64,000 bases of DNA, taken from assembly GCA_001940995.1 (NCBI GenBank), contig MSHC01000011.1, positions 47,310-111,309 on the forward strand, given 5' to 3'. How positions within the stretch are numbered: the first letter of the stretch is position 1; each line of letters opens with the position of its first letter. Shown piece by piece: positions 27,319 to 36,914 of this stretch. The stretch is from Ruminococcus sp. Phil15 (GTDB lineage Bacteria; Bacillota; Clostridia; Oscillospirales; Ruminococcaceae). The translations under genes and the position numbers were made by a program. The notes under the pieces are model-generated. The model saw nothing but the letters and a program-made list of their open reading frames with translations. It was not told the DNA's origin and did no database searches.

Positions 27319-30045
27319 TTACGCCTCGTTTGCGCCGCAGCACTTCTTGTACTTCTTGCCGCTTCCGCATGGGCAAGGGTCGTTAGGGCCGGGCTTTGCG
27401 GACACCTTTCTTGTAGCAGCCTTAGGTGCGCTTTCCTTTAAAACCTGCTCACGCTTAGGTGCGTTTTCGTTTCTTCTCACCTGAATCGTAAAGAGCGTTC
27501 TTACGGTATCCTCGCAGATTGAGTCTACCATTGCGTCAAACATATCAAAGCCCTCTATACGGTATTCAACTACCGGGTTATGCTGACCGAAGGAACGGAG
27601 CGAAATGCCCTTTTTAAGCTCATCCATATCGTCTATATGTGCCATCCACTTGGTATCTACTACCTTTAAGAGGATTACTCTTTCAAGCTCACGGAGAAGC
27701 GCCGGTGAAAGCTCTTCCTCACGCTTTTCATACTTTTTGATTGCTCTGTCTGTGAGCATATCGCAGATGTCCTTTTTAGAGGTATCCTCAAGCTCCTGCG
27801 GAGTATAGCGGAAGTCGCTTTCCTCTGTGATGAGTCCTGCGAAGAACTCTCTGAGTCCGTCCAAATTCCAGTTATCGTGGATATCCTCGTCGCCGAGATA
27901 CAGATTTACGTTATTTGAAACGAAGTCACGGATCATCTTCAGAATATGGTCGTGGATATCGTTTCCGTCAAGCACCTGTGAACGCTGACCGTAGATGATT
28001 TCACGCTGTGAATTCATAACGTCGTCGTAGTTGAGGACGTTCTTTCTGATGTTAAAGTTTCTGCCCTCTAGCTTTTTCTGAGAGGAAGCGATAATACTTG
28101 TTACCATACCGCTTTCGATAGGCATATTCTCGTCTACCTTGAGTCTGTCCATAACGCCCGTGATTCTGTCGCCGCCGAAGATTCTCATAAGATCGTCCTC
28201 AAGCGAGAGGTAGAAACGGCTTTCGCCCGGGTCGCCCTGACGGCCTGAACGGCCTCTGAGCTGGTTGTCGATACGTCTTGACTCGTGACGCTCTGTACCA
28301 ACGATAAAGAGTCCGCCTGCTTCTCTTACCTCGACCGCTTTTTCAGCAACCTCTGCATTGTATTTTTCATACAGCTCTCTGTAAAGCTCTCTTGCCTTTA
28401 AGATTTCCTCGTCCTCGGTTTCTGCATAGCCGACAGCCTCGTTGATAATCTCCTCAGGGATATCACGCCTTCTCATTTCGTGCTTTGCAAGGAATTCGGC
28501 GTTACCGCCGAGCATAATGTCGGTACCTCTACCTGCCATATTTGTAGCGATGGTAACTGCGCCGAACTTACCTGCCTGTGCAACAATTTCCGCTTCCTTA
28601 TCGTGGTACTTAGCGTTGAGAACGTTATGCTTGATGCCCTTGTTTTTAAGAAGCCTTGAAAGATACTCGGACTTTTCGATAGAAACAGTACCCACGAGTA
28701 CAGGCTGTCCCTTTTTATTGCACTCGATAATCTGCTCGATTACTGCGTTATACTTGCCCTTTTCCGTTTTGAAAACTACGTCGGGATGGTCTTTTCTGAT
28801 AACAGGCTTGTTTGTCGGGATTTCGATAACGTCGAGCTTGTAAATCTCTCTGAACTCGTCCTCCTCGGTAAGCGCCGTACCTGTCATACCGGAAAGCTTG
28901 TCATAAAGACGGAAGTAATTCTGGTATGTAATAGTAGCGATCGTCTTTGACTCTCTTGCTACCTTTACGCCCTCTTTAGCTTCGATTGCCTGATGCAGAC
29001 CGTCGTTGAAACGTCTGCCCTGCATAATTCTTCCTGTAAATTCGTCTACAATAAGGACTTCTCCGTCCTTTACAACGTAGTCGATATCGTTTGTCATAAT
29101 GCCGTTTGCCTTGATAGCCTGGTTGATATGGTGCAGGAGCGTAAGATTTTCTGCGTCCATAAGGTTATCGACGTTAAATGCTTTCTCAGCCTTTGCAACG
29201 CCCGACTTTGTAAGAGTTGCCGTCTTTGCCTTTTCATCAACGATGTAGTCGCCGTCAAGCTGGTCGTTATCTGCCTTATTATCTGTTTCGACAAGCTTGA
29301 TCTGCTTCAAAGACTTCGCAAACTTATCTGCGAGTATATAGAGCTGGGAGGACTTGTCACCCTGTCCCGAAATAATAAGCGGAGTTCTTGCTTCATCGAT
29401 AAGGATAGAGTCCACCTCGTCCACTACCGCAAAGCTGTGACCTCTCTGCACTCTGTCCTTCTTATAGATGACCATATTGTCACGGAGATAGTCAAAGCCG
29501 AATTCGTTGTTTGTACCGTATGTGATATCGGCGGCATAAGCCTTTCTTCTCTCGTCGTTGTTAAGACCGTTGATAACGCAGCCGATCGTAAGTCCGAGGA
29601 AGCGGAAAACCTTGCCCATTTCCTCCGACTGGAATTTTGCGAGGTAGTCGTTGACCGTAACGACATGAACGCCCTTGCCGTCAAGCGCATTGAGGTACGC
29701 AACGAGGCAGGCTACGAGCGTTTTACCCTCGCCTGTTCTCATTTCGGCAATTCTGCCCTGGTGCAGAACTATCGCACCGATAATCTGAACGGGGAACGGC
29801 TTCTTTCCGAGAACTCTCCATGCACCCTCTCTGCATACTGCTAGGGCGTCTGCAATGATATCGTCAAGCGTGCCGAGTCCGTCGGCAACCTTATCCTTGA
29901 ATATCTGAGTCTGCTGTCTGAGCTCTGCGTCGCTCATTGCGGCATATTTTTCTTCAAGCTCCAAGACCCTATTCTTGATAGGCTCTATTCTTTTAAGCTC
30001 TTTCTGGCTGTAACTTCCGAATAATTTATCGAAAAGCTTCATCAA
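27319..30045 (-). CDS. secA: Preprotein translocase ATPase SecA
   Basis: [33 protein letters not shown]-terminal [23 protein letters not shown]. Confidence 0.98.
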   Translation of the reverse strand: MMKLFDKLFGSYSQKELKRIEPIKNRVLELEEKYAAMSDAELRQQTQIFKDKVADGLGTLDDIIADALAVCREGAWRVLGKKPFPVQIIGAIVLHQGRIAEMRTGEGKTLVACLVAYLNALDGKGVHVVTVNDYLAKFQSEEMGKVFRFLGLTIGCVINGLNNDERRKAYAADITYGTNNEFGFDYLRDNMVIYKKDRVQRGHSFAVVDEVDSILIDEARTPLIISGQGDKSSQLYILADKFAKSLKQIKLVETDNKADNDQLDGDYIVDEKAKTATLTKSGVAKAEKAFNVDNLMDAENLTLLHHINQAIKANGIMTNDIDYVVKDGEVLIVDEFTGRIMQGRRFNDGLHQAIEAKEGVKVARESKTIATITYQNYFRLYDKLSGMTGTALTEEDEFREIYKLDVIEIPTNKPVIRKDHPDVVFKTEKGKYNAVIEQIIECNKKGQPVLVGTVSIEKSEYLSRLLKNKGIKHNVLNAKYHDKEAEIVAQAGKFGAVTIATNMAGRGTDIMLGGNAEFLAKHEMRRRDIPEEIINEAVGYAETEDEEILKARELYRELYEKYNAEVAEKAVEVREAGGLFIVGTERHESRRIDNQLRGRSGRQGDPGESRFYLSLEDDLMRIFGGDRITGVMDRLKVDENMPIESGMVTSIIASSQKKLEGRNFNIRKNVLNYDDVMNSQREIIYGQRSQVLDGNDIHDHILKMIRDFVSNNVNLYLGDEDIHDNWNLDGLREFFAGLITEESDFRYTPQELEDTSKKDICDMLTDRAIKKYEKREEELSPALLRELERVILLKVVDTKWMAHIDDMDELKKGISLRSFGQHNPVVEYRIEGFDMFDAMVDSICEDTVRTLFTIQVRRNENAPKREQVLKESAPKAATRKVSAKPGPNDPCPCGSGKKYKKCCGANEA

Positions 30046-30166
30046 TCAAACCACCTTTATTTTATAGGGATCGTAGTCATAAATTAACAAATAAATACAA
30101 CAATACAGCATATATTATATCACAGAACGAAAATAAAGTCAAGCAAGACGAATTCTATATTTATGC

Positions 30167-30195
30167 TTGACAAAGCGTAGCATTTAGTGTATAAT
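30167..30195 (+). promoter_or_regulatory. metK promoter
   Basis: TTGACA-N17-TATAAT. Confidence 0.8.
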
Positions 30196-30228
30196 CTATC
30201 TTGTGAACAGCAGATGAAAATTAAATAT

Positions 30229-30330
30229 TCTTATCAAGAGCGGCGGAGGGAACAGACCCTGTGAAGCCCGGCAACCTGACCTTTCGGTAAAGGTGCCAAA
30301 TTCTGCGGTTGAATGCCGAGAGATGAGATT
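30229..30330 (+). ncRNA. SAM-I (S-box) riboswitch
   Basis: TTATCAAGAGCGGCGGAGGGA..AGACCCTGTGAAGCCCGGCAACC..GGTGCCAAATTC..GCCGAGAGATGAG upstream of metK. Confidence 0.93.
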
Positions 30331-30342
30331 AAATAACCTCAG

Positions 30343-30368
30343 ACGTTTCTTGGCAGAAGCGTTTTTTT
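30343..30368 (+). terminator. SAM riboswitch expression-platform terminator
   Basis: ACGTTTCT TGGC AGAAGCGT TTTTTT. Confidence 0.8.
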
Positions 30369-30416
30369 ATTGCAAAAAAAATCATATGATTTCAAAATCT
30401 AAGGAGGAAAAAAGAA

Positions 30417-31586
30417 ATGGACAAGTTTGTATTCACTTCGGAATCAGTAACAGAGGGGCATCCCGACAAAATCTGCGATAAGATTTCCGACGCTGTGCTT
30501 GACGCAATGCTGGAGCAGGACCCTATGTCAAGGGTCGCCTGCGAAACCGTTACAACGACAGGCATAATTATGATTATGGGCGAAATAACATCAAAGGCGA
30601 ACGTTGATATTCCTGATATTGCAAGAAAGACTGTAAAGGAAATCGGCTATGACAATGCCGAATACGGATTTGACTGCAACACCTGCTCCGTCATCACAAC
30701 GCTTGACAAGCAGTCCCCTGACATAGCTATGGGTGTTGACAATGCGCTTGAGGGCAGGGCCGACAACGAATTTGACACGGGCGCAGGCGACCAGGGTATG
30801 ATGTTCGGCTACGCCTGCAACGAAACTCCGGAGCTTATGCCGCTTGCTATCTCTCTTGCACACAAGCTTACAAGAAAGCTTACCGAGGTAAGAAAATCAG
30901 GCGTTCTCCCCTACCTCCGTCCTGACGGAAAAGCGCAGGTCACAGTCGAATACGCCGACGGCAAGCCTTGCAGGGTTGACACGGTCGTAGTATCCTCTCA
31001 GCACAGCGCAGATGTTTCTCTCGACAAGATAAGAGAGGACGTCATTGAGAACGTTATTAATGCCGTAATACCGAGCGAGCTTCTTGTTGACACAAGAATT
31101 CTCGTTAACCCGACAGGACGCTTTGTGATCGGCGGCCCGCAGGGCGACAGCGGACTTACGGGAAGAAAGATTATTGTTGACACCTACGGCGGATACGCAA
31201 GGCACGGCGGCGGAGCATTCTCAGGAAAAGACCCTACAAAGGTTGACAGGAGTGCGGCTTATGCGGCAAGATATGTTGCTAAAAACATTGTTGCTGCAAA
31301 GCTTGCTGAAAGGTGTGAAATTCAGCTGGCATATGCTATCGGAGTTGCAAGACCTGTATCTGTAATGGTTGACACATTCGGCACAGGCGCAGTATCCGAC
31401 GAAAAGCTGGTAGAAGCTATCGGAAAGGTGTTTGACCTCCGTCCCGCCGCAATTATCCGTGACTTAGACCTTCGCAAGCCGCAGTACAGCGAGCTTGCCG
31501 CATACGGACACATGGGCAGAGAGGATCTTTCCGTAAGATGGGAGCAGTGCGACAGAGTTGAAGCTCTTCTTGAGGCTGTGAAGTAA
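30417..31586 (+). CDS. metK: S-adenosylmethionine synthetase
   Basis: [50 protein letters not shown]. Confidence 0.98.
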   Translation: MDKFVFTSESVTEGHPDKICDKISDAVLDAMLEQDPMSRVACETVTTTGIIMIMGEITSKANVDIPDIARKTVKEIGYDNAEYGFDCNTCSVITTLDKQSPDIAMGVDNALEGRADNEFDTGAGDQGMMFGYACNETPELMPLAISLAHKLTRKLTEVRKSGVLPYLRPDGKAQVTVEYADGKPCRVDTVVVSSQHSADVSLDKIREDVIENVINAVIPSELLVDTRILVNPTGRFVIGGPQGDSGLTGRKIIVDTYGGYARHGGGAFSGKDPTKVDRSAAYAARYVAKNIVAAKLAERCEIQLAYAIGVARPVSVMVDTFGTGAVSDEKLVEAIGKVFDLRPAAIIRDLDLRKPQYSELAAYGHMGREDLSVRWEQCDRVEALLEAVK

Positions 31587-31588
31587 GT

Positions 31589-31975
31589 ATGTATCTTTCA
31601 AAGACCTGTGATACGATTTACGTTTCGGAGCTGAACTGTGCTTTCATAAAATGGAAAGAGGAGTGTTCGGGCGACGATTTCAAGAAGCCGCTTCTTCACG
31701 CAATTGAGATACTAGACTCGAACAAAGGAAGCTCCCTCATATTTGATATGCGTGACGCTTTCAAGGTGAAAGATGACGACGAAGCGTGGATGTTCTCGTC
31801 GTTCTGCGAACTCGCCGAGCAGGCAGGCTGTGCAGATGTGTTCCTTATAAGCAACGAGCATACGATGCTTGAGGCTGTTATGGAGAACACCTCGGCGTTT
31901 CTTTCGAGGTATTTCAGGGTGCATCGCTGTGAAAACTTTGACGACATAAAGCTAATACTCCTTTCTAGAATATAA
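31589..31975 (+). CDS. Small protein, SpoIIAA/STAS-like fold suspected
   Basis: 128 aa immediately after metK; alternating beta/alpha pattern; fold call is inference. Confidence 0.6.
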   Translation: MYLSKTCDTIYVSELNCAFIKWKEECSGDDFKKPLLHAIEILDSNKGSSLIFDMRDAFKVKDDDEAWMFSSFCELAEQAGCADVFLISNEHTMLEAVMENTSAFLSRYFRVHRCENFDDIKLILLSRI

Positions 31976-31982
31976 AAAACAA

Positions 31983-32019
31983 GCGATACTTGGCTGTACG
32001 ACCGAGTATCGCTTTTTTA
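31983..32019 (+). terminator. Terminator of metK operon
   Basis: AGCGATACT..AGTATCGCT TTTTTT. Confidence 0.85.
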
Positions 32020-32060
32020 TATTACTGATTGCCGTGTTTCTATGTCAGCTCGTTGTGCGG

Positions 32061-32669
32061 CTACTTTCTGTCAGCTTTGATTATCGGTGAAAGCGGTTTA
32101 TACACAAGCACGGTCACCACTGCGCAGAGAAGTCCTTTTATGAGAGTAAACGGCAGGTTGAAGATGCAGAGCGCCTGGAAAATGTTGCCTGTTTCGGGCA
32201 GGATTTTCTGATAGGCGGAGAGTATTGCGGCTTCGCCGCCGTAAGCCTTGAAATAGATAGGATATGCAATAAAATAGTTGAGCGGCAGACTTACGAGCGC
32301 CATAGCGAGTGCACCGGCAAAACAGCCGATTATTGCGTTTTTCTTTGTTCTTTTGTGCTTATAGATAAAACCCGCTGTTAGAACAAATACTGCGCCTGAA
32401 ACAAAGTCGAAAACATCTCCTATTCCCATTGTCGTACCCATACCCTTGATAAGTATATGCACGAGGTTTTTGATAAGGCAGACTACCACTCCCTCGATAG
32501 GTCCAAGCGAGAAGCCTACAAGGAGCGTAATAACGTTCGATAAATCCAGCTTTATAAAACTCGGCATAAGCGGTACGGGAAAATCAAAATAATATACTAC
32601 CAGTGAAATTGCGCTCATAAGAGCCATAATTACAAGCTTTCTTGTGCTTATTCTTTTAGTGCTGTTCAT
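32061..32669 (-). CDS. ribU: ECF transporter S component, riboflavin-type (RibU-like)
   Basis: YYFDFPVPLMPSFIKLDLSNVITLLVGFSLGPIEGVVVCLIKNLVHI; preceded by FMN riboswitch. Confidence 0.88.
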   Translation of the reverse strand: MNSTKRISTRKLVIMALMSAISLVVYYFDFPVPLMPSFIKLDLSNVITLLVGFSLGPIEGVVVCLIKNLVHILIKGMGTTMGIGDVFDFVSGAVFVLTAGFIYKHKRTKKNAIIGCFAGALAMALVSLPLNYFIAYPIYFKAYGGEAAILSAYQKILPETGNIFQALCIFNLPFTLIKGLLCAVVTVLVYKPLSPIIKADRK

Positions 32670-32713
32670 ACGAAAATCTCCATTCTAAAAAATAGGAAGC
32701 GTATGGCAAAAAG

Positions 32714-32747
32714 AAAACCCCGAAGCTACACTGACGTACTTCGGGGC
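32714..32747 (-). terminator. FMN riboswitch terminator
   Basis: GCCCCGAAGTACGTCAGTGTAGCTTCGGGGTTTTC on the minus strand. Confidence 0.8.
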
Positions 32748-32769
32748 GAAATGGTTTTGTCTTACGTTT

Positions 32770-32882
32770 CTTTCATCCGGACTATAACCGTCGGTCCCGG
32801 AATTTCGCCGGGTCAGCGCACCTTTTGATTTGTGCGGTCGAGGACTTTACCTCCGATGTGGAATTTCACCACCCCTGAAACA
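32770..32882 (-). ncRNA. FMN riboswitch (RFN element)
   Basis: Minus strand GGGGTGGTGAAATTCCACATCGGAGGTAAAGTCCTCGACCGCAC..GGGACCGACGGTTATAGTCCGGATGAAAGAAACG. Confidence 0.93.
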
Positions 32883-32914
32883 CATGAAATATTAACTTTT
32901 AGGATTGTAAAGGA

Positions 32915-33373
32915 TTAGTCCTCCGCATCCTCGTCTACGATTTCTTCAAAGTCAAACTCAAGCTTTTCGCCGCAGTTCGGGCAATCTACCGAGCCGTCGT
33001 CGATAATGCTCTGGCAAAGACAAATCGTGTCGCCGCAGGTCGGACAGGTACACTCATACATATCCTCGTCCTCGTCTTCATAATCGTCATCGTCGTCGTC
33101 ATCTTCACAGCAATCGCAGTCGTCGTCGCAGCAATCGCAATCGCAGTCACCGTAGAAATCTTCTTCGAGGTCGCCGAGGTCCTCGTCAATCGCGTCTACA
33201 AGATCAACAGTTTCCGTTACTTCGTCGGATATGTCATAGATCGTATCGGACATTTCCTGGAGGACATCTGCGATAGCAGCTAAAATCTTGCCCTCTTTTG
33301 TTGTTGTGTCAAGCTCAAGTCCGTCCATAAGACCCTTGAGGTATGCTACCTTTTCCATAAGCTCCATAGTCAA
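32915..33373 (-). CDS. CD1247-type N-terminal domain protein with Asp/Glu/Cys-rich insert
   Basis: MEKVAYLKGLMDGLELDTTTKEGKILAAIADVLQEM; GDCDCDCCDDDCDCCEDDDDDDDYEDEDEDMYECTCPTCG. Confidence 0.75.
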   Translation of the reverse strand: MTMELMEKVAYLKGLMDGLELDTTTKEGKILAAIADVLQEMSDTIYDISDEVTETVDLVDAIDEDLGDLEEDFYGDCDCDCCDDDCDCCEDDDDDDDYEDEDEDMYECTCPTCGDTICLCQSIIDDGSVDCPNCGEKLEFDFEEIVDEDAED

Positions 33374-33404
33374 AGACCTCCCTTATTCAAGATATTCTGT
33401 AAAA

Positions 33405-33962
33405 TTAAACTCTTTCCATATACTCGCAGGTTCTTGTATCAATTCTGATAGTTTCGCCCTCTTCGATAAAGAGAGGAACCTTGATCTCAGCGCCTGTTTC
33501 GAGTGTAGCAGGCTTTGTAGCGTTTGTAGCTGTGTTTCCTGCGAAGCCCGGGTCTGTCTTTTCAACAACAAGCTCTACAAAGTTTGGCGGCTCAACGCCG
33601 AAAACCTGACCCTTATAAGAAAGAACCTTACATACCATATTTTCCTTAACGAACTTGAAGCTTTCTGTAAGCTCTGTCTTGTTTACAGGAACCTGCTCGT
33701 AGGTTTCAGGATCCATAAAGTAATAGAGGTCGCCATCGTTGTAGCAATACTCCATATCCTTTCTTTCAACGTAAGCTGTTGGGAACTTAGCCGTTGGGTT
33801 GTAAGTCTTTTCAACAACAGAACCTGTGATAACGTTTCTTACCTTAGTTCTAACGAAAGCAGCACCCTTTCCAGGCTTAACGTGCTGGAATTCGATAATC
33901 TGCATTACGTTTCCTTCTTCTTCAAATGTCATTCCGTTTCTGAAATCGCCGGCAGTAATCAT
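33405..33962 (-). CDS. efp: Elongation factor P
   Basis: [44 protein letters not shown]. Confidence 0.97.
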   Translation of the reverse strand: MITAGDFRNGMTFEEEGNVMQIIEFQHVKPGKGAAFVRTKVRNVITGSVVEKTYNPTAKFPTAYVERKDMEYCYNDGDLYYFMDPETYEQVPVNKTELTESFKFVKENMVCKVLSYKGQVFGVEPPNFVELVVEKTDPGFAGNTATNATKPATLETGAEIKVPLFIEEGETIRIDTRTCEYMERV

Positions 33963-34080
33963 ATAAATTATACCTCCAAATATTTTTCAAACGCAAAGCG
34001 TAGACCTTGCATTACTTACCTTTTTATTTTACAATATTTTATCGCATTTTGCAAGGGGTTTTAGAGAATTTCTCAGCATT

Positions 34081-35148
34081 CTACAAAATAATCAGTTGCT
34101 TTTCACTCAAAGTTAGGTTTTTGCAACCATCTTTTGTGACCTGAACCATATCTTCGATACGAACGCCGAACTCTCCTGCAATATAAATGCCCGGTTCGAC
34201 AGTTACAATTGCTCCCTCACGGATTGCCTTATTGCAGCGTGGCGAAGCGTTAGGGGCTTCGTGAATTTCAAGACCCACACCGTGTCCTAAGCTGTGACCG
34301 AAGCAGTCGCCGTAGCCTGCGTCTGTTATAACATTTCTTGCGGCGGCGTCAAGCTCGCTGCCGGTTATATTGGCTTTTGCGGCGGCGAGTGCGGCTTGCT
34401 GTGCGGCAAGAACGGTATTATATACGCTTATCATTTTATCGCTGGGCGTACCCACTGCGACCGTTCTTGTCATATCGCTGTGGTATCCGCCGACAACTGC
34501 GCCGTAGTCCATTAAAACGAAGTCGCCGTCCTGCACCGTTCTGTCGCCCGGCACGCCGTGCGGCATTGATGTGTTTTCACCGCTCAGGGCGATCGTTTCA
34601 AAGGACACGCCCTCCGAGCTGCGCTTCTGCATTTCATAGTCGAGGAACAGCGCTATTTCACGCTCCGTCCTGCCTACCCTTATAAAATTCCGAACCTCGT
34701 CAAACGCCCGCTCTGCGATGCGCTGTGCTTTTATTATCTGCTCTGCCTCGTCGTCGGTTTTAATTCTGCGAAGTCGTGAGATTGCGTCGCTCAGCTCTGC
34801 GCCCGACGTAACCTCTGCCGGCAGGGCATTTTTTAGCGTGTTGTAATGCGATAGCGTTATAGAGTCGGCTTCGACGGCTGCCGTCTTTGCTCCGTGCTTC
34901 TTTATAAGCTCGCCAAGCTGGCTTATGAGCGACTGCTCCAATACAACCTCGCAGTCGGTCACAATGCTTCTCGCCTTTTCAATATAGCGAAAATCTATAA
35001 TCAGATACGCTCTATCCCTGAAAACGGCGACCGTGCCTGCCGTAGATTTCATACCCGTAAGGTATCGGCGGTTTGTATCGCTTGTGATTATGGCACAGTC
35101 ACAAAAATCGCTCATGCTCTCCTGCAAAAGCTTAACATTATTTCTCAT
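34081..35148 (-). CDS. M24 Xaa-Pro aminopeptidase
   Basis: DYGAVVGGYHSDMTRTVAVG, GHSLGHGVGLEIHEAPN, VEPGIYI. Confidence 0.94.
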   Translation of the reverse strand: MRNNVKLLQESMSDFCDCAIITSDTNRRYLTGMKSTAGTVAVFRDRAYLIIDFRYIEKARSIVTDCEVVLEQSLISQLGELIKKHGAKTAAVEADSITLSHYNTLKNALPAEVTSGAELSDAISRLRRIKTDDEAEQIIKAQRIAERAFDEVRNFIRVGRTEREIALFLDYEMQKRSSEGVSFETIALSGENTSMPHGVPGDRTVQDGDFVLMDYGAVVGGYHSDMTRTVAVGTPSDKMISVYNTVLAAQQAALAAAKANITGSELDAAARNVITDAGYGDCFGHSLGHGVGLEIHEAPNASPRCNKAIREGAIVTVEPGIYIAGEFGVRIEDMVQVTKDGCKNLTLSEKQLIIL

Positions 35149-35578
35149 CGAAAATCTCCTCCAGAGCGTCTACGCCCATAAGGTAGCTGTTCTTTCCGAA
35201 TCCGCAAATCTGCATTTTGCATACAGGCTCTATAACCGAAAGATGGCGGAATTCCTCACGCTTATGAATATCGCTCATATGCACCTCGATAACAGGGATT
35301 TTGATTGCAGCTATAGCGTCTCTTATAGCATAGCTGTAATGGGTATATGCTCCGGCGTTAATCACAATCCCGTCCTTGTCTTTTCTTGCGGCGTGAAGCT
35401 TGTCGATGATTGCGCCCTCGTGGTTTGACTGATAAATTTCGCAGTCAAAGCCCTTGGAATTAGCATACTCTGCAATCTCGGTGTTTATGCTTTCAAAGCT
35501 GTCGTTTCCGTATACTCCCGGCTCTCTTTCGCCGAGGAGATTGAGGTTAGGACCGTGTATTACAAGTATTTTTTTCAT
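35138..35578 (-). CDS. aroQ: Type II 3-dehydroquinate dehydratase
   Basis: HGPNLNLLGEREPGVYG, QSNHEGAIID, EVHMSDIHKREEFRH. Confidence 0.97.
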   Translation of the reverse strand: MKKILVIHGPNLNLLGEREPGVYGNDSFESINTEIAEYANSKGFDCEIYQSNHEGAIIDKLHAARKDKDGIVINAGAYTHYSYAIRDAIAAIKIPVIEVHMSDIHKREEFRHLSVIEPVCKMQICGFGKNSYLMGVDALEEIFDEK

Positions 35579-35596
35579 AGCGATATTTCCTTTCTC

Positions 35597-36460
35597 CTAC
35601 CTTACAGATAGGTAGTAATTTTTCATAGTCAGAGCGTCCTTTGCCTGCGTGCCTGCACTTTCGCAGACAAACACGGGCGAGAGGTTTTTCTTTGCTATAA
35701 TTTCCATAAGCGGCTCAAAGTCGGGGCCGAAGCCCTCGTTTTCGTCAAAGGTGAGGTGCTTTTTCTCTCCGCCGGGAACGGTGAACATTATCTTTGAGAA
35801 GTGGCTGTGGAACACGCTGAGCCTGTCGTGGCCGATTGCGCTTTCCATCTCATCTAGGATTTTTTCATACTCTGTCCTGCCCTTTATAAACCCAAATTCT
35901 CTTGCGTTTAGGTGTCCGAAATCTATACATGGAATAAACGAATCATCAAGCCTGCAAAGCTCCATTACCTCAAAAAGATTACCAAGCTGATTCACCTTTC
36001 CCATCGTTTCGGGGCAGAACGCTATCGACTCATAGCCCTGCTCAATTGCCGCCTTCCTTGCCTGCACAAGCGTTTCCTTTGCAAGCTCCAGGGCTTCTTC
36101 TCTTGCGATCTTGCCGCATGAGCCGCTGTGTATTACGATTCTGTCTGCGCCCATTCTTTTTGCGGCGTCGCAGGACTCTATGATATATCTTATGCTGTTC
36201 TGACGCTTATCCTCCTCGACGCTTGACAGAGAGATGAAATACGGTGCGTGCAGGGACAGGGATATACCGTGTTCCTTTGCGTTTCGGAGCATTGCCTGTG
36301 CGTGAGCGTCGCTTACTTTGACCCCTCTGCCGCACTCATACTCATAGTGGTCAAGTCCCATTTCCTTAACATACCTCGGTGCGTCAAGGGTTGATTTATA
36401 TTTTGAGGAAAAATCCTCACTGTTTCCGCCCGGTCCGAATTTTGCCGGCATTTCTTTCAC
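35597..36460 (-). CDS. Endonuclease IV-like TIM-barrel protein
   Basis: LSLHAPYFISLSS, RIVIHSGSCGK, PCIDFGHLNAREFG, SHFSKIMFT. Confidence 0.8.
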   Translation of the reverse strand: MKEMPAKFGPGGNSEDFSSKYKSTLDAPRYVKEMGLDHYEYECGRGVKVSDAHAQAMLRNAKEHGISLSLHAPYFISLSSVEEDKRQNSIRYIIESCDAAKRMGADRIVIHSGSCGKIAREEALELAKETLVQARKAAIEQGYESIAFCPETMGKVNQLGNLFEVMELCRLDDSFIPCIDFGHLNAREFGFIKGRTEYEKILDEMESAIGHDRLSVFHSHFSKIMFTVPGGEKKHLTFDENEGFGPDFEPLMEIIAKKNLSPVFVCESAGTQAKDALTMKNYYLSVR

Positions 36461-36511
36461 TCCTTATAAAAAATAAAAGCGGACAAAACCTGCCCGCTTT
36501 CGTTTTTGTTA

Positions 36512-36685
36512 TTAATATTTGCGCTTACGAGCAGCTTCAGACTTCTTCTTACGCTTTACGGAAGGCTTCTCATAATGCTCTCTCTTACGAACCTCAGCAA
36601 TGACGCCATCTCTTGAGCATGACCTCTTGAAACGCTTTAATGCTGCGTCGAGGCTCTCGTTCTTTCCAACTTTAATCTCTGCCAT
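36512..36685 (-). CDS. rpsU: Ribosomal protein bS21
   Basis: Reverse-strand [57 protein letters not shown] (below ORF-track cutoff). Confidence 0.96.
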   Translation of the reverse strand: MAEIKVGKNESLDAALKRFKRSCSRDGVIAEVRKREHYEKPSVKRKKKSEAARKRKY

Positions 36686-36914
36686 GTCAAATTCCCTCCC
36701 TTTGCCACCTGTTTACAGAGGTATAATAAGATGCCGACAAAGGCAAACGGTGATAGTGAAGGCGTTAGTAGTCCTTTAGAGAGGAAACCCTCTCCCTCTG
36801 TATATTCTGCCTGTGCCGATTGCATCAAATTAAATTACAAATTTTATTATACATCAATCCTGCCAAATTGTCAATATATTTTTTAAAAAATATCCGACAA
36901 AATGCTTCAAAATG

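Noticed and set aside
28993-29844. 283-aa plus-strand ORF
   Set aside because: Antisense to secA
33060-33140. GTC/ATC-rich trinucleotide tract as a possible CRISPR or microsatellite
   Set aside because: It is codon-level repetition encoding the Asp/Cys-rich segment; no spacer architecture. No CRISPR array found anywhere in the window
33288-34064. 258-aa plus-strand ORF
   Set aside because: Antisense to efp and the CD1247-like gene
36637-36910. Possible T-box leader upstream of rpsU/leuS
   Set aside because: No recognisable T-box antiterminator core (AGGGTGGNACCGCG) or specifier stem
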